From: Paraburkholderia ferrariae NBRC 106233
Lineage (GTDB): Bacteria; Pseudomonadota; Gammaproteobacteria; Burkholderiales; Burkholderiaceae
Reading direction: 5' to 3'
Assembly (NCBI RefSeq): GCF_000685035.1
Contig: NZ_BAYB01000018.1
Coordinates: 186,001-250,000, forward strand
DNA length: 64,000 nucleotides
In this document: positions 32,032 through 39,722 of the stretch, in pieces
Numbering within the stretch: position 1 is the first letter of the stretch
Layout: each line of letters begins with the position of its first letter
Position numbers and translations under genes: made by a program
Notes under the pieces: generated by a model
The model's input: the letters and a program-made list of their open reading frames with translations, nothing else
What the model was told of the DNA's origin: nothing
Database searches by the model: none

Positions 32032-34617
32032 GTGAAGCGTTACGTGTCGTTCGTCCGCGATCAGTTCGCCAAATGGTCCGCTCGCCTGAAGCCCGGCTTC
32101 CAGGCCGGCATGGCCCGTCTCCAGCCTCTCTTCGCGGCAGCCCGCGCGAGGCTTGCCCCGCTTGCCGCGAAGGCGCTCCACCATCTGCGGCATCCCACGC
32201 GGCGCGGCGTGCTCTATGCCGTCGCGGCCGTGCCGGCGCTCTTCGTGCTCTACGTGCTGGTGCTGATCCCGTTCACGCCGAGCATCGGCGACATCCGCAA
32301 GGCGCGCGTGGACGAGCCCGCGCAGATCCTCTCGGCCGACGGCAAGCTGCTCGCCGAGTTCAAGCCCTCGAACCGCGAATGGGTGCCGCTCAACGAAGTG
32401 TCGCCGCACATGGTCGATGCGCTCATTTCGACCGAGGACCACCGTTTCTACGAGCATCACGGCATCGACTTCAAGCGCACCGCGGGCGCCGCGCTGCACA
32501 CCTTTTCGGGCGACCGCCAGGGCGGCTCGACCATCACGCAGCAACTTGCGCGCAATCTCTATCCCGACGAGATCGGCCGCGCGCCCACGCTCACGCGCAA
32601 GCTCAAGGAAGCGATCACGGCGCTCAAGATCGAATCTGTCTACAGCAAGCAGCAGATTCTCGAAACCTATCTGAACACGGTGCCGTTCCTGTACAACGCG
32701 TATGGCATCGAGATGGCGGCGCGCACCTACTTCGGCGTATCGGCCGATCAGCTCGACGTGCTGCAGAGCGCCACGCTCACGGGCATGCTCAAGGGCAACG
32801 CCTACTACAACCCCGTGATCAATCCGGAGCGCGCGCTCGCCCGGCGCAATACCGTGCTCTCGCAGATGGTGAAGTACGGCAAGCTCACACCGGCGCAGTA
32901 CGCGGTGCTTTCGAAGAAGCCGCTGCGTCTCGACTTCGCGCGCCAGACCGAGCCGCCGGGCCCCGCGCCGCACTTCGCGCAGCAGTTGCGCAAGTGGCTG
33001 ATCGCGTGGGCGGACCGCAACGACTACAACATCTATTCGGATGGCCTGATCGTTCGCACTACGATCGATTCGCGCCTGCAGGCCATGGCGACCGCCGCGC
33101 TCGCGCAGCACGCGAACCAGTTGCAGGCCATCGCGAACGGCGCGTGGAACGGCAAGGGCTGCACGCCGGCCAACGATCTTTTCCGCACCTTCATGCGCGA
33201 AACGCCGGACTACAAGAGCGCGCGCGACGCGGGCGCGAGCGACGACGACGCGCTCAAGCAGCTCGCCTCGGACCGCACCTTCATGCGCGCGCTGTGCAAG
33301 AACAAGACGGAAGTCCAGGCGGGCTTCCTCGCGATCGACCCGCGCAACGGGCAGATCAAGGCGTGGGTGGGCAGCCGCGATTTCGCGGACGAGCCGTACG
33401 ACCACGTTCAGCAGGCCCGTCGCCAGCCGGGCTCGACGTTCAAGCCCTTCGTGTACGGCGCGGCCTTTGCCGCCGGCGCGAAACCGACCGACACCTTTAT
33501 CGACCAGCCCGTGGAAATCCCGCTGGCGGGCGGCGAAATCTGGCGCCCGGACGACGACGTGCCGCCCAGCAACAAGCCGATGACGCTGCGCGACGCGATT
33601 GCCTACTCGCGCAACCGCATTACGGCGCAACTGATGGAACAGGTCGGCCCGGACAAGGTGGCGCGTCTTGCGCGTGCGATGGGCGTGCGCGACAGCGAGC
33701 TCGACCCGGTGCCTTCGCTCGCGCTCGGCACGAGCCCGGTGACGCTCAAGGAAATGGTCTCGGCGTACAGCACGATCGCCAACGACGGCGAGTACCTGGA
33801 GCCGCGCATGGTCACGCGCATCGAGGACAGCAAGGGCGACGTGCTCGCGGCGTTCCCGAGCGCCTCGCCCGAGCGCGCGCTTTCCGAATCCGCCGACCGC
33901 ACGTTGATCGACGTGATGCGCGACGTGGTGAATCGCGGCACGGGTTCGAGCATCCGCACGCGCTTCGGCATCCGCGCCGACGTGGCCGGCAAGACCGGCA
34001 CCACGCAGGGCAATACGGACGGCTGGTTCATCCTCATGGACCCGCAACTCGTTGCGGGCGCATGGGTCGGCTTCGACGATGGCCGCGTGACGCTCGACGA
34101 CTACTGGGGGCAGGGCGCACGCAGTGCGTTGCCGATCGTCGGCGACTTCTTCCAGCGTGCGCTGCGGGCACGCATCGTGGATCCGCGCGCGCGCTTCGAT
34201 ACCGAGGTTACGCCGGGTGCGTTCGAAACCTTCCGCGAGAAGCTGCGTGCGTGGATCGAGACGCTCTTCGGGACGCAGCCGAAGGTCGAGACGCCTGCCG
34301 CGCCGGTCCGGCGCGCGCCGGCGCCGCGTGCGGTGCCGAAGCCGGCTTCCGAAGCGGCGGCGTCCGGGGCATCCGCTGCGGCGGCGGGTTCGGGTGTTTC
34401 GGCGGCGTCGGCAGCATCGGTACCGCCGGCGGCTTCGCAGCCGCGCGAACTGGGCGTGCCGCCGATCATCGGCCCGGCGAGCGAGCCTGCTGCCACGTCG
34501 CCGTTCCCGGCTCAGGAGCCGGCGCTCGCGCCGACGCCGACGCCCGACGACAGCGGCCCCGAGTCGGGCGGCCCGGGCGCACAGTACACGCCGCCGCTGC
34601 AGCAGCAAGGGCAATGA
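32032..34617 (+). CDS. Class A penicillin-binding protein (bifunctional transglycosylase/transpeptidase)
   Basis: An 861-residue cell-wall polymerase. A basic N-terminus precedes a TM anchor at about 59-80. The glycosyltransferase domain has the catalytic Glu135 in ISTEDHRFYEHHGID and GGSTITQQLARNL. The transpeptidase domain has Ser468-Lys471 (STFK), Ser526-Arg-Asn528 (SRN) and Lys654-Thr-Gly (KTGT). The last ~120 residues are Ala/Pro/Ser-rich and disordered. Layout fits the PBP1a group. It starts at GTG 32032. Divergent from the porin, convergent with copA across a repeat-rich spacer. Confidence 0.95.
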   Translation: MKRYVSFVRDQFAKWSARLKPGFQAGMARLQPLFAAARARLAPLAAKALHHLRHPTRRGVLYAVAAVPALFVLYVLVLIPFTPSIGDIRKARVDEPAQILSADGKLLAEFKPSNREWVPLNEVSPHMVDALISTEDHRFYEHHGIDFKRTAGAALHTFSGDRQGGSTITQQLARNLYPDEIGRAPTLTRKLKEAITALKIESVYSKQQILETYLNTVPFLYNAYGIEMAARTYFGVSADQLDVLQSATLTGMLKGNAYYNPVINPERALARRNTVLSQMVKYGKLTPAQYAVLSKKPLRLDFARQTEPPGPAPHFAQQLRKWLIAWADRNDYNIYSDGLIVRTTIDSRLQAMATAALAQHANQLQAIANGAWNGKGCTPANDLFRTFMRETPDYKSARDAGASDDDALKQLASDRTFMRALCKNKTEVQAGFLAIDPRNGQIKAWVGSRDFADEPYDHVQQARRQPGSTFKPFVYGAAFAAGAKPTDTFIDQPVEIPLAGGEIWRPDDDVPPSNKPMTLRDAIAYSRNRITAQLMEQVGPDKVARLARAMGVRDSELDPVPSLALGTSPVTLKEMVSAYSTIANDGEYLEPRMVTRIEDSKGDVLAAFPSASPERALSESADRTLIDVMRDVVNRGTGSSIRTRFGIRADVAGKTGTTQGNTDGWFILMDPQLVAGAWVGFDDGRVTLDDYWGQGARSALPIVGDFFQRALRARIVDPRARFDTEVTPGAFETFREKLRAWIETLFGTQPKVETPAAPVRRAPAPRAVPKPASEAAASGASAAAAGSGVSAASAASVPPAASQPRELGVPPIIGPASEPAATSPFPAQEPALAPTPTPDDSGPESGGPGAQYTPPLQQQGQ

Positions 34618-34802
34618 GGCGGCGGCGCGCTTTCTGCGGGTAGCAGGGGCGCGCCGTGCTGCGTGGGGTGCGAGGGCTCGCCGCTATCGGAGTGCGAAGG
34701 CAGTGCGCAGGCATCCTGTGCATTTGCTCGGCACTGCTCAGCAATGTGGCCGCGTGCGGGGCCATGCGGTGTGCCAAACGTCGGCCCGCCCGGATTTCAT
34801 AG

Positions 34803-34894
34803 TTATCCCCACTTTTCGTGGAAAGCCTTGTGGGCAACTTTGGGACAGCGAAGCTAAGTCCTTGACGCGAAAAGCAAGTCGTCCTGATGCATCG
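34803..34894. repeat. Intergenic repeat unit R1 (about 92 bp)
   Basis: Begins TTATCCCCA (34803-34811), contains TGTGGGCAA (34829-34837), then GGGACAGCGAAGCTAAGTCC and, further on, AAGTCGTCCTGATGCATCG. It matches R2 at almost every position over about 92 bp. Confidence 0.85.
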
Positions 34895-34939
34895 GATGCC
34901 GCAACGATTAGGCAACGCTTGAGCAGCGGCCGGGCAGGC

Positions 34940-35031
34940 TTATCCCCAGATTTAGTGGAAAGCCTTGTGGGCAACCTTGGGACAGCGAAGCTAAGTCCTT
35001 GACGCAAAAAACAAGTCGTCCTGAAGCATCG
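34940..35031. repeat. Intergenic repeat unit R2 (about 92 bp)
   Basis: TTATCCCCA (34940-34948), TGTGGGCAA (34966-34974), GGGACAGCGAAGCTAAGTCC, then AAGTCGTCCTGAAGCATCG. Start-to-start distance from R1 is 137 bp; the sequence between units is not conserved. Confidence 0.85.
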
Positions 35032-35064
35032 CAAGCGGCAGCGAACCGGCACCGCGCGGCCGTT

Positions 35065-35130
35065 TTATCCCCAGTTTTTGTTCACAGGCCTGTGGGCAAC
35101 CTTGGGACATCGAAGCTAAGTGTTTGAAGC
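35065..35130. repeat. Intergenic repeat unit R3 (shorter, diverged)
   Basis: TTATCCCCA (35065-35073), TGTGGGCAA (35091-35099) and GGGACATCGAAGCTAAGTG. The 17 bp between the two 9-mers differ from R1/R2 and contain TTGTTCACA, another DnaA-box-like 9-mer, yet the 26-bp register is kept. The 3' half of the unit is lost. Confidence 0.8.
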
Positions 35131-35192
35131 ACAAGGAAAGCCCCACAGACGATGCACATGAGGCATTGCCGGGGCGGCCGGCGTGCTTCAGT

Positions 35193-37736
35193 TCACTTGC
35201 CGCGCCAGGTGCGCAGGAGCAGGGCGTTCGTGACCACGCTCACGCTGGAGAACGCCATGGCGGCGCCCGCGAGCATCGGGTTGAGCAAACCGAAGGCCGC
35301 GAGCGGAATCCCGATCAGGTTGTAGAAGAACGCCCAGAACAGGTTCTGCTGGATCTTGCGCCACGTGCGCCGCGAAATGTCGATGGCGGCCGCGACGAGC
35401 AGCGGGTCGCCGCGCATGAGCGTGATGCCGGCGGCGTGCATGGCGACGTCGGTGCCGGTGGCCATGGCGATGCCGATGTCGGCGGCGGCGAGCGCGGGGG
35501 CGTCGTTGATGCCGTCGCCCGTCATCGCCACGATGCCGCCCGTGCGGATCTTGAGGTCGCGGATCGTCGCGGCCTTGTCGTCGGGGAGCACGTGCGCGTG
35601 GACTTCGTCGATGCCGAGCTGCGCCGCGACCGCCGCCGCGCTGCCGGCGTTGTCGCCCGTCACGAGCACGCTGCGCACGCCCATGGCCTTCAGGCGGTCG
35701 ATGGCGGCGCGCGCGGTGGGCTTGAGCGTGTCGCCGAAGGCGAGCAGCGCGAGCACGGCTTCGGGCGCGGCGCCCTGCGGCGCGGCGGTAAGCCAGGAGA
35801 GGGTATTGCCGGCCTGCTCCAGCGCCCTCGCGCGCGCCGCGAGGGCGGGCGGCACGTCGAGCCCGAGTTCGTCGAGCCAGCGGCCGCTGCCGATCGCGTA
35901 GCGCCGGCCGTTCACTTCGGCCTCCACGCCGCGCCCAGGCACAGCGCGCGCATGTTCGGCGCGAGGCACGAGTGCGCCGTTGGCCTCGGCTTCGAAGGCT
36001 TCGATCACCGCCTTCGCGAGCGGATGGTCGCTGTGCTGCTGCACGGCGGCGGCGAGCGAGAGGGCTTGCGCGCGCGCGATGCCGCCCGCGGCTTCGTCCG
36101 TTGTCTCGTCCACCGTTTCGAACGCCGTGAGCGAAGGCTTGCCGAGCGTGAGCGTGCCGGTCTTGTCGAAGGCCACGACGCTCACGCTGTGCGCGGTCTC
36201 GAGTGCTTCGGCGTCCTTGATGAGCACCCCCTGGCGCGCGGCGGCGCCCGTGCCCGCCATGATGGCGGCCGGGGTCGCGAGGCCGAGCGCGCAAGGGCAG
36301 GCGATCACGAGCACGGCCACGGCGTTGAGGATGGCCGTTTCGGCAGACGCGCCCGAGAGCAGCCAGCCGCCGAGCGTCATGGCCGCGATCACGAGGATGG
36401 CGGGCACGAACACGGCGCTCACGCGGTCCACGAGGCGCTGGATCGGCGCCTTCTCGGCCTGCGCGCTTTCGACGAGGCGAATGATGCGCGCGAGCGTGGT
36501 CTCCGCGCCGATGGCCGTGGTGCGCACGGCCAGTGCGCCTTCGCCGTTGATCGAGCCGGCCGTCACCGGGTCGCCGGGCGCTTTCGGCACCGGCAGGCTC
36601 TCGCCCGTGATGAGCGATTCGTCGATATGGCTGCGGCCTTCCAGCACCACGCCGTCCACCGGCAGGCGCTCGCCCGGCCGCACGGCTACGATGCTCGCCA
36701 CGCGCACGGCGGAAAGCGGCACCTCGCGCTCGACGCCGTGCTCGCGCAGGCGCGCGCGATCGGGGCGCAAGGCATTGAGGGCGCGGATGGCGTCGGTGGT
36801 CTGGCGCTTCGCGCGCGCTTCGAGCCACTTGCCGAAGCGCACGAGCGTAATGACGACCGCCGAGGCTTCGAAGTACAGGTGCGCGGCGTCGCCGGGATGC
36901 GCGAGCATCGCGTAGACGCTCACGCCCCAGGCCGCCGAGGTGCCCAGCGCGACGAGCAGGTCCATGTTGCCGGCGCCGGCGCGGACGGCTTTCCAGGCGG
37001 CGCGGTAGAAGCGCGCACCGAAGACGAACTGGACCACCGATGCGAGCGCGAGTTGCGCGACGGCGGGCAGCATCCAGGGGATGCCGGCGGCGTGACCGAG
37101 CATGGGCAGCACGAGGGGCGCCGCGAGCACCGCCGAGATCAGGACGGCGTGCCATTCGCGGCGCGCGGTGCGGGCGGCGGCAGCCTCCCGGCTCGACGGT
37201 CCGGCGGCTGCGGGCGTGCCGCCACCCTCGCCCGACGCGGCGGTATCGAGCGCGTAGCCCGAGGGTTCGTCGCCCGCGAGCGGCGTGGCTTCGTAGCCCG
37301 CCTTCGTCACGGCGGCCACGATCTGGTCGGAGAGGTCGCCCGTGAGCGGCGCGCGCAAGTTGACCGTGGCTTGCTCCGTGGCGAGATTGACCGTGGCGCC
37401 GGCCACGCCGGGCACGCGCGCGAGGGCTTTCTCGACGCGATTCGCACACGACGCGCAGGTCATCCCGCCGATGGCGAACGACGCGGTTTGCGTGGCCACC
37501 GGCACGGCTTCATAGCCGGCCTTTTCGACGGCGCCGACGAGTACCTCGGGCGCAACGCCGCTGCCCGTCTCGACGGTGGCCTTTTCCGTGGCCAGGTTGA
37601 CGCTGGCGCGCGCCACGCCCGGCACCCGGGCGAGCGCTTTTTCGACGCGCGTCGCGCAGGCGGCGCAGGTCATGCCGTGGATTTCGAATTCGGCGACACG
37701 GGTGTCGCTGCGTTCGTCGAGAAGGGGTTCGTTCAT
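35193..37736 (-). CDS. copA: Copper-exporting P1B-type ATPase with two HMA domains
   Basis: An 847-residue Cu(I) efflux ATPase of the inner membrane. Two N-terminal metal-binding domains carry GMTCAAC (Cys24/Cys27) and GMTCASC (Cys94/Cys97). The transmembrane metal site is Cys480-Pro-Cys482 in IACPCALGLATP. The phosphorylated Asp524 is in DKTGT. The class-specific SDHPLAKA His-Pro and GDGINDAPALA hinge are present. I chose the ATG at 37736, which puts a CueR-type promoter about 35 bp upstream; earlier in-frame ATGs lie within that promoter. No cueR or copper chaperone gene is adjacent, so the activator is encoded elsewhere. Confidence 0.97.
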   Translation of the reverse strand: MNEPLLDERSDTRVAEFEIHGMTCAACATRVEKALARVPGVARASVNLATEKATVETGSGVAPEVLVGAVEKAGYEAVPVATQTASFAIGGMTCASCANRVEKALARVPGVAGATVNLATEQATVNLRAPLTGDLSDQIVAAVTKAGYEATPLAGDEPSGYALDTAASGEGGGTPAAAGPSSREAAAARTARREWHAVLISAVLAAPLVLPMLGHAAGIPWMLPAVAQLALASVVQFVFGARFYRAAWKAVRAGAGNMDLLVALGTSAAWGVSVYAMLAHPGDAAHLYFEASAVVITLVRFGKWLEARAKRQTTDAIRALNALRPDRARLREHGVEREVPLSAVRVASIVAVRPGERLPVDGVVLEGRSHIDESLITGESLPVPKAPGDPVTAGSINGEGALAVRTTAIGAETTLARIIRLVESAQAEKAPIQRLVDRVSAVFVPAILVIAAMTLGGWLLSGASAETAILNAVAVLVIACPCALGLATPAAIMAGTGAAARQGVLIKDAEALETAHSVSVVAFDKTGTLTLGKPSLTAFETVDETTDEAAGGIARAQALSLAAAVQQHSDHPLAKAVIEAFEAEANGALVPRAEHARAVPGRGVEAEVNGRRYAIGSGRWLDELGLDVPPALAARARALEQAGNTLSWLTAAPQGAAPEAVLALLAFGDTLKPTARAAIDRLKAMGVRSVLVTGDNAGSAAAVAAQLGIDEVHAHVLPDDKAATIRDLKIRTGGIVAMTGDGINDAPALAAADIGIAMATGTDVAMHAAGITLMRGDPLLVAAAIDISRRTWRKIQQNLFWAFFYNLIGIPLAAFGLLNPMLAGAAMAFSSVSVVTNALLLRTWRGK

Positions 37737-37771
37737 GGTGGCCGGCACGCAAAACAGATTCGATGTCAGGC

Positions 37772-37802
37772 AGTATCTACGTTCCCATGATGGGAAGGTC
37801 AA
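37772..37802 (-). promoter_or_regulatory. CueR-type (MerR-family) copper-responsive promoter of copA
   Basis: On the minus strand: -35 TTGACC (37802-37797), a 19-bp spacer (37796-37778) containing the dyad TTCCCATCATGGGAA, and -10 GATACT (37777-37772). The over-long 19-bp spacer with a central dyad is the hallmark of MerR-activated promoters. The -35 and start of the dyad are the same as in the enterobacterial copA promoter as I recall it. Confidence 0.85.
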
Positions 37803-38032
37803 GGTCGATATTCTGGAGCGATGCCTCCAGCCGTCGCGCATCGGCCCGCCCCTGGAACACAGAATTCCGTTCATACCGCTTTTCACGCCATGGCGCGAGC
37901 GATACGATACGATCCGCCGGCATTGTCAGCACGCAGCGCGAATTCCACGGCCCGGGGGGGCCGCGCGCAGCGTCGGGCGCCGGTCGCGACGCTACTTTCC
38001 GGACCGCCCGCTTCGCCTACAAGATCTAACAA

Positions 38033-39493
38033 ATGACAAAAAAACGTCGAGAGTACCCGTATTCCCGCACCGGCCTGGCGCTTGCCGGGCTCGCTTTTCT
38101 CGCCGCCTGCGCGTCTCCGCCGGGCGCCGCGCCGAAGAGCGCCGGCTCCGGCTGGGTGAAGGACGAAGTTTCCGATTCCTATGTCTTCGGCTTTCCGCTC
38201 GTTCTGATGGACGTTTCGCGCGAAGCCGCCACCGGCAGCGCGCCCGGCCAGTCGCAGCCCAATACGCTGCGCAATGCGCAGTCGCTGCCGCCCGTGGGCG
38301 CGTCCAGTCCGTCCGAACCGAACCTCGACACGCTCGGCTCGTCGGGCTGGCTCGACCTCTCCAGCGAGCCGGTGCTCGTGAGCCTGCCCGACTCGCACGG
38401 CCGCTATCTGGATGCGCGCGCGCTCGACATGTGGACGAACGTGGTCTGGTCCACGAGCGCGCAGTCCGGCGCGGACACGGTCGCCAGGCCCGGTACGAAG
38501 GCCGCTGCACACGCGGGCGGCGTCAAGGCGCAAACGATTGCGTTCGTGCCCGCCGGTTGGAAGGGCACCCTGCCTGCGCACGTGCAGCGCGTGGACGTGT
38601 CCACGCGCTATGTCTGGTTCCTCGCGCGCATCGAAACGCGCGGCGGCGATCTCGCGGCCGTGCGCAAGCTCCAGCGCGGGATTCGCGTTGCGACGCTCTC
38701 GACCTGGGCCGACCAGGGCGGTCACGGCAGCGACGCGTCCTCGGCAGGGGCGAGCCAGAGCGGCGATCCGGTCGCACCCGGCACGCCGGCCCAGCAGGTG
38801 GCCGCGCTCGACGCGAACGGCTTCTTCGGCCGGCTCTCGCAGGCGCTGGAAGACAACCCGCCGGTCCCCGACGATCCCCACGCCCTGAAGATCCTCGCCG
38901 ATATCGGCGTGCACCCGGGCGACGCCGTGGAGCTTCCGGCCAACGCGACGGACGGGATTGCGGCGGGCTACGCCGACGGCCGTGCGCGGGTGGCCGCGCC
39001 GCCCCCGAACCTGCTGGCCGGCAACGGCTGGCTCTGGGTGGGCGACGACGCGGGCAACTACGGCCCCGACTATGCGCTGCGCGCATACACGGCCTATACG
39101 CAGCCCGGCCTCGCAACGGCTTCGGACGAAGTGCGCGCCCGCGTGACCCAGGACAGCGACGGCCACGCGCTCAACGGCGCGAACCGTTACGTGATCCACT
39201 TTGCCGCGCAGCAACTGCCGCCGGTGCGCGGCTTCTGGTCGATCACGGCCTATACGCGCGATGGCGCGCTCGACGATGGCGGCCCCGTGCGCGTGGCGTT
39301 CGGCGACCGCACCGGCGCGCGGCGCAATCGCGACGGCTCGCTCGACGTGCACGTTTCGGCCGACCGTCCGCGCGGCGGCACGAACTGGGTGCCGGCGCCG
39401 CAGGGCGACTTCCGCCTCGTGCTGCGGCTCTACGCGCCGAAGCCGGCCGCCGTGGACGGCAGCTGGCAGCCGCCGGCGGTCGAGCGGCAGTAG
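38033..39493 (+). CDS. DUF1254/DUF1214-type periplasmic lipoprotein
   Basis: A 486-residue exported protein. The lipobox is LAAC at about residue 26 (LAFLAACAS). The N-terminal half carries the DUF1254 pattern DSYVFGFPLVLMDVSRE and an SSGWLDLSSEPVLVSLPDS segment. The C-terminal half is DUF1214-like, with NRYVIHFAAQQLPPVRGFWS and a carbohydrate-like strand-rich end. The family is common in proteobacteria and has no firmly established role. It is transcribed divergently from copA. A Gly/Ser-rich insertion lies at about residues 235-255. Confidence 0.85.
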   Translation: MTKKRREYPYSRTGLALAGLAFLAACASPPGAAPKSAGSGWVKDEVSDSYVFGFPLVLMDVSREAATGSAPGQSQPNTLRNAQSLPPVGASSPSEPNLDTLGSSGWLDLSSEPVLVSLPDSHGRYLDARALDMWTNVVWSTSAQSGADTVARPGTKAAAHAGGVKAQTIAFVPAGWKGTLPAHVQRVDVSTRYVWFLARIETRGGDLAAVRKLQRGIRVATLSTWADQGGHGSDASSAGASQSGDPVAPGTPAQQVAALDANGFFGRLSQALEDNPPVPDDPHALKILADIGVHPGDAVELPANATDGIAAGYADGRARVAAPPPNLLAGNGWLWVGDDAGNYGPDYALRAYTAYTQPGLATASDEVRARVTQDSDGHALNGANRYVIHFAAQQLPPVRGFWSITAYTRDGALDDGGPVRVAFGDRTGARRNRDGSLDVHVSADRPRGGTNWVPAPQGDFRLVLRLYAPKPAAVDGSWQPPAVERQ

Positions 39494-39722
39494 TCGGACA
39501 GTAGTCGCGCAGTAGTCCGGACAAGTAGTCGGGCATGACCCGGGCGGCGTGCCCGCGCCTCCGTTCATCTTGCGTTCTCCACCGCCGCCGGCGCTCGCCC
39601 GGCGGCGTTTTACCGCCGTGCTCTCCGCCATCGGGCCTATACTTCCCGCTGTCGGGAACGACGACCGTCATCCCAGTCCCACTACCCGCGGCTGGCAGTC
39701 GCCGCGTCATTTGCTAGCGAGC

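Larger units (their letters stand above)
34618..35192. other. 575-bp spacer between convergent PBP and copA, filled by long imperfect repeats
   Basis: No gene is supported. From 34803 to 35130 it carries three related repeat units (listed separately). The first ~180 bp show no structure that I can name. No obvious intrinsic terminator for either flanking gene is visible. Minus-strand frames through the repeats encode a repeating peptide but are a by-product of the repetition. Confidence 0.7.

Noticed and set aside
31873..34614. Minus-strand open frame of 913 codons opposite the PBP gene
   Set aside because: Arg/His/Val-biased antisense shadow; the plus strand carries all PBP catalytic motifs in order.
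34738..35052. Minus-strand 104-codon frame with a repeated peptide
   Set aside because: The peptide repeats only because the DNA repeats R1/R2; no start signal, no family features.
34803..35130. CRISPR array
   Set aside because: Units are ~92 bp, imperfect and unevenly spaced, with no spacers and no cas genes.
34803..35130. Chromosomal or plasmid replication origin
   Set aside because: DnaA-like boxes are present but there is no AT-rich unwinding region and no dnaA, parAB or rep gene nearby.
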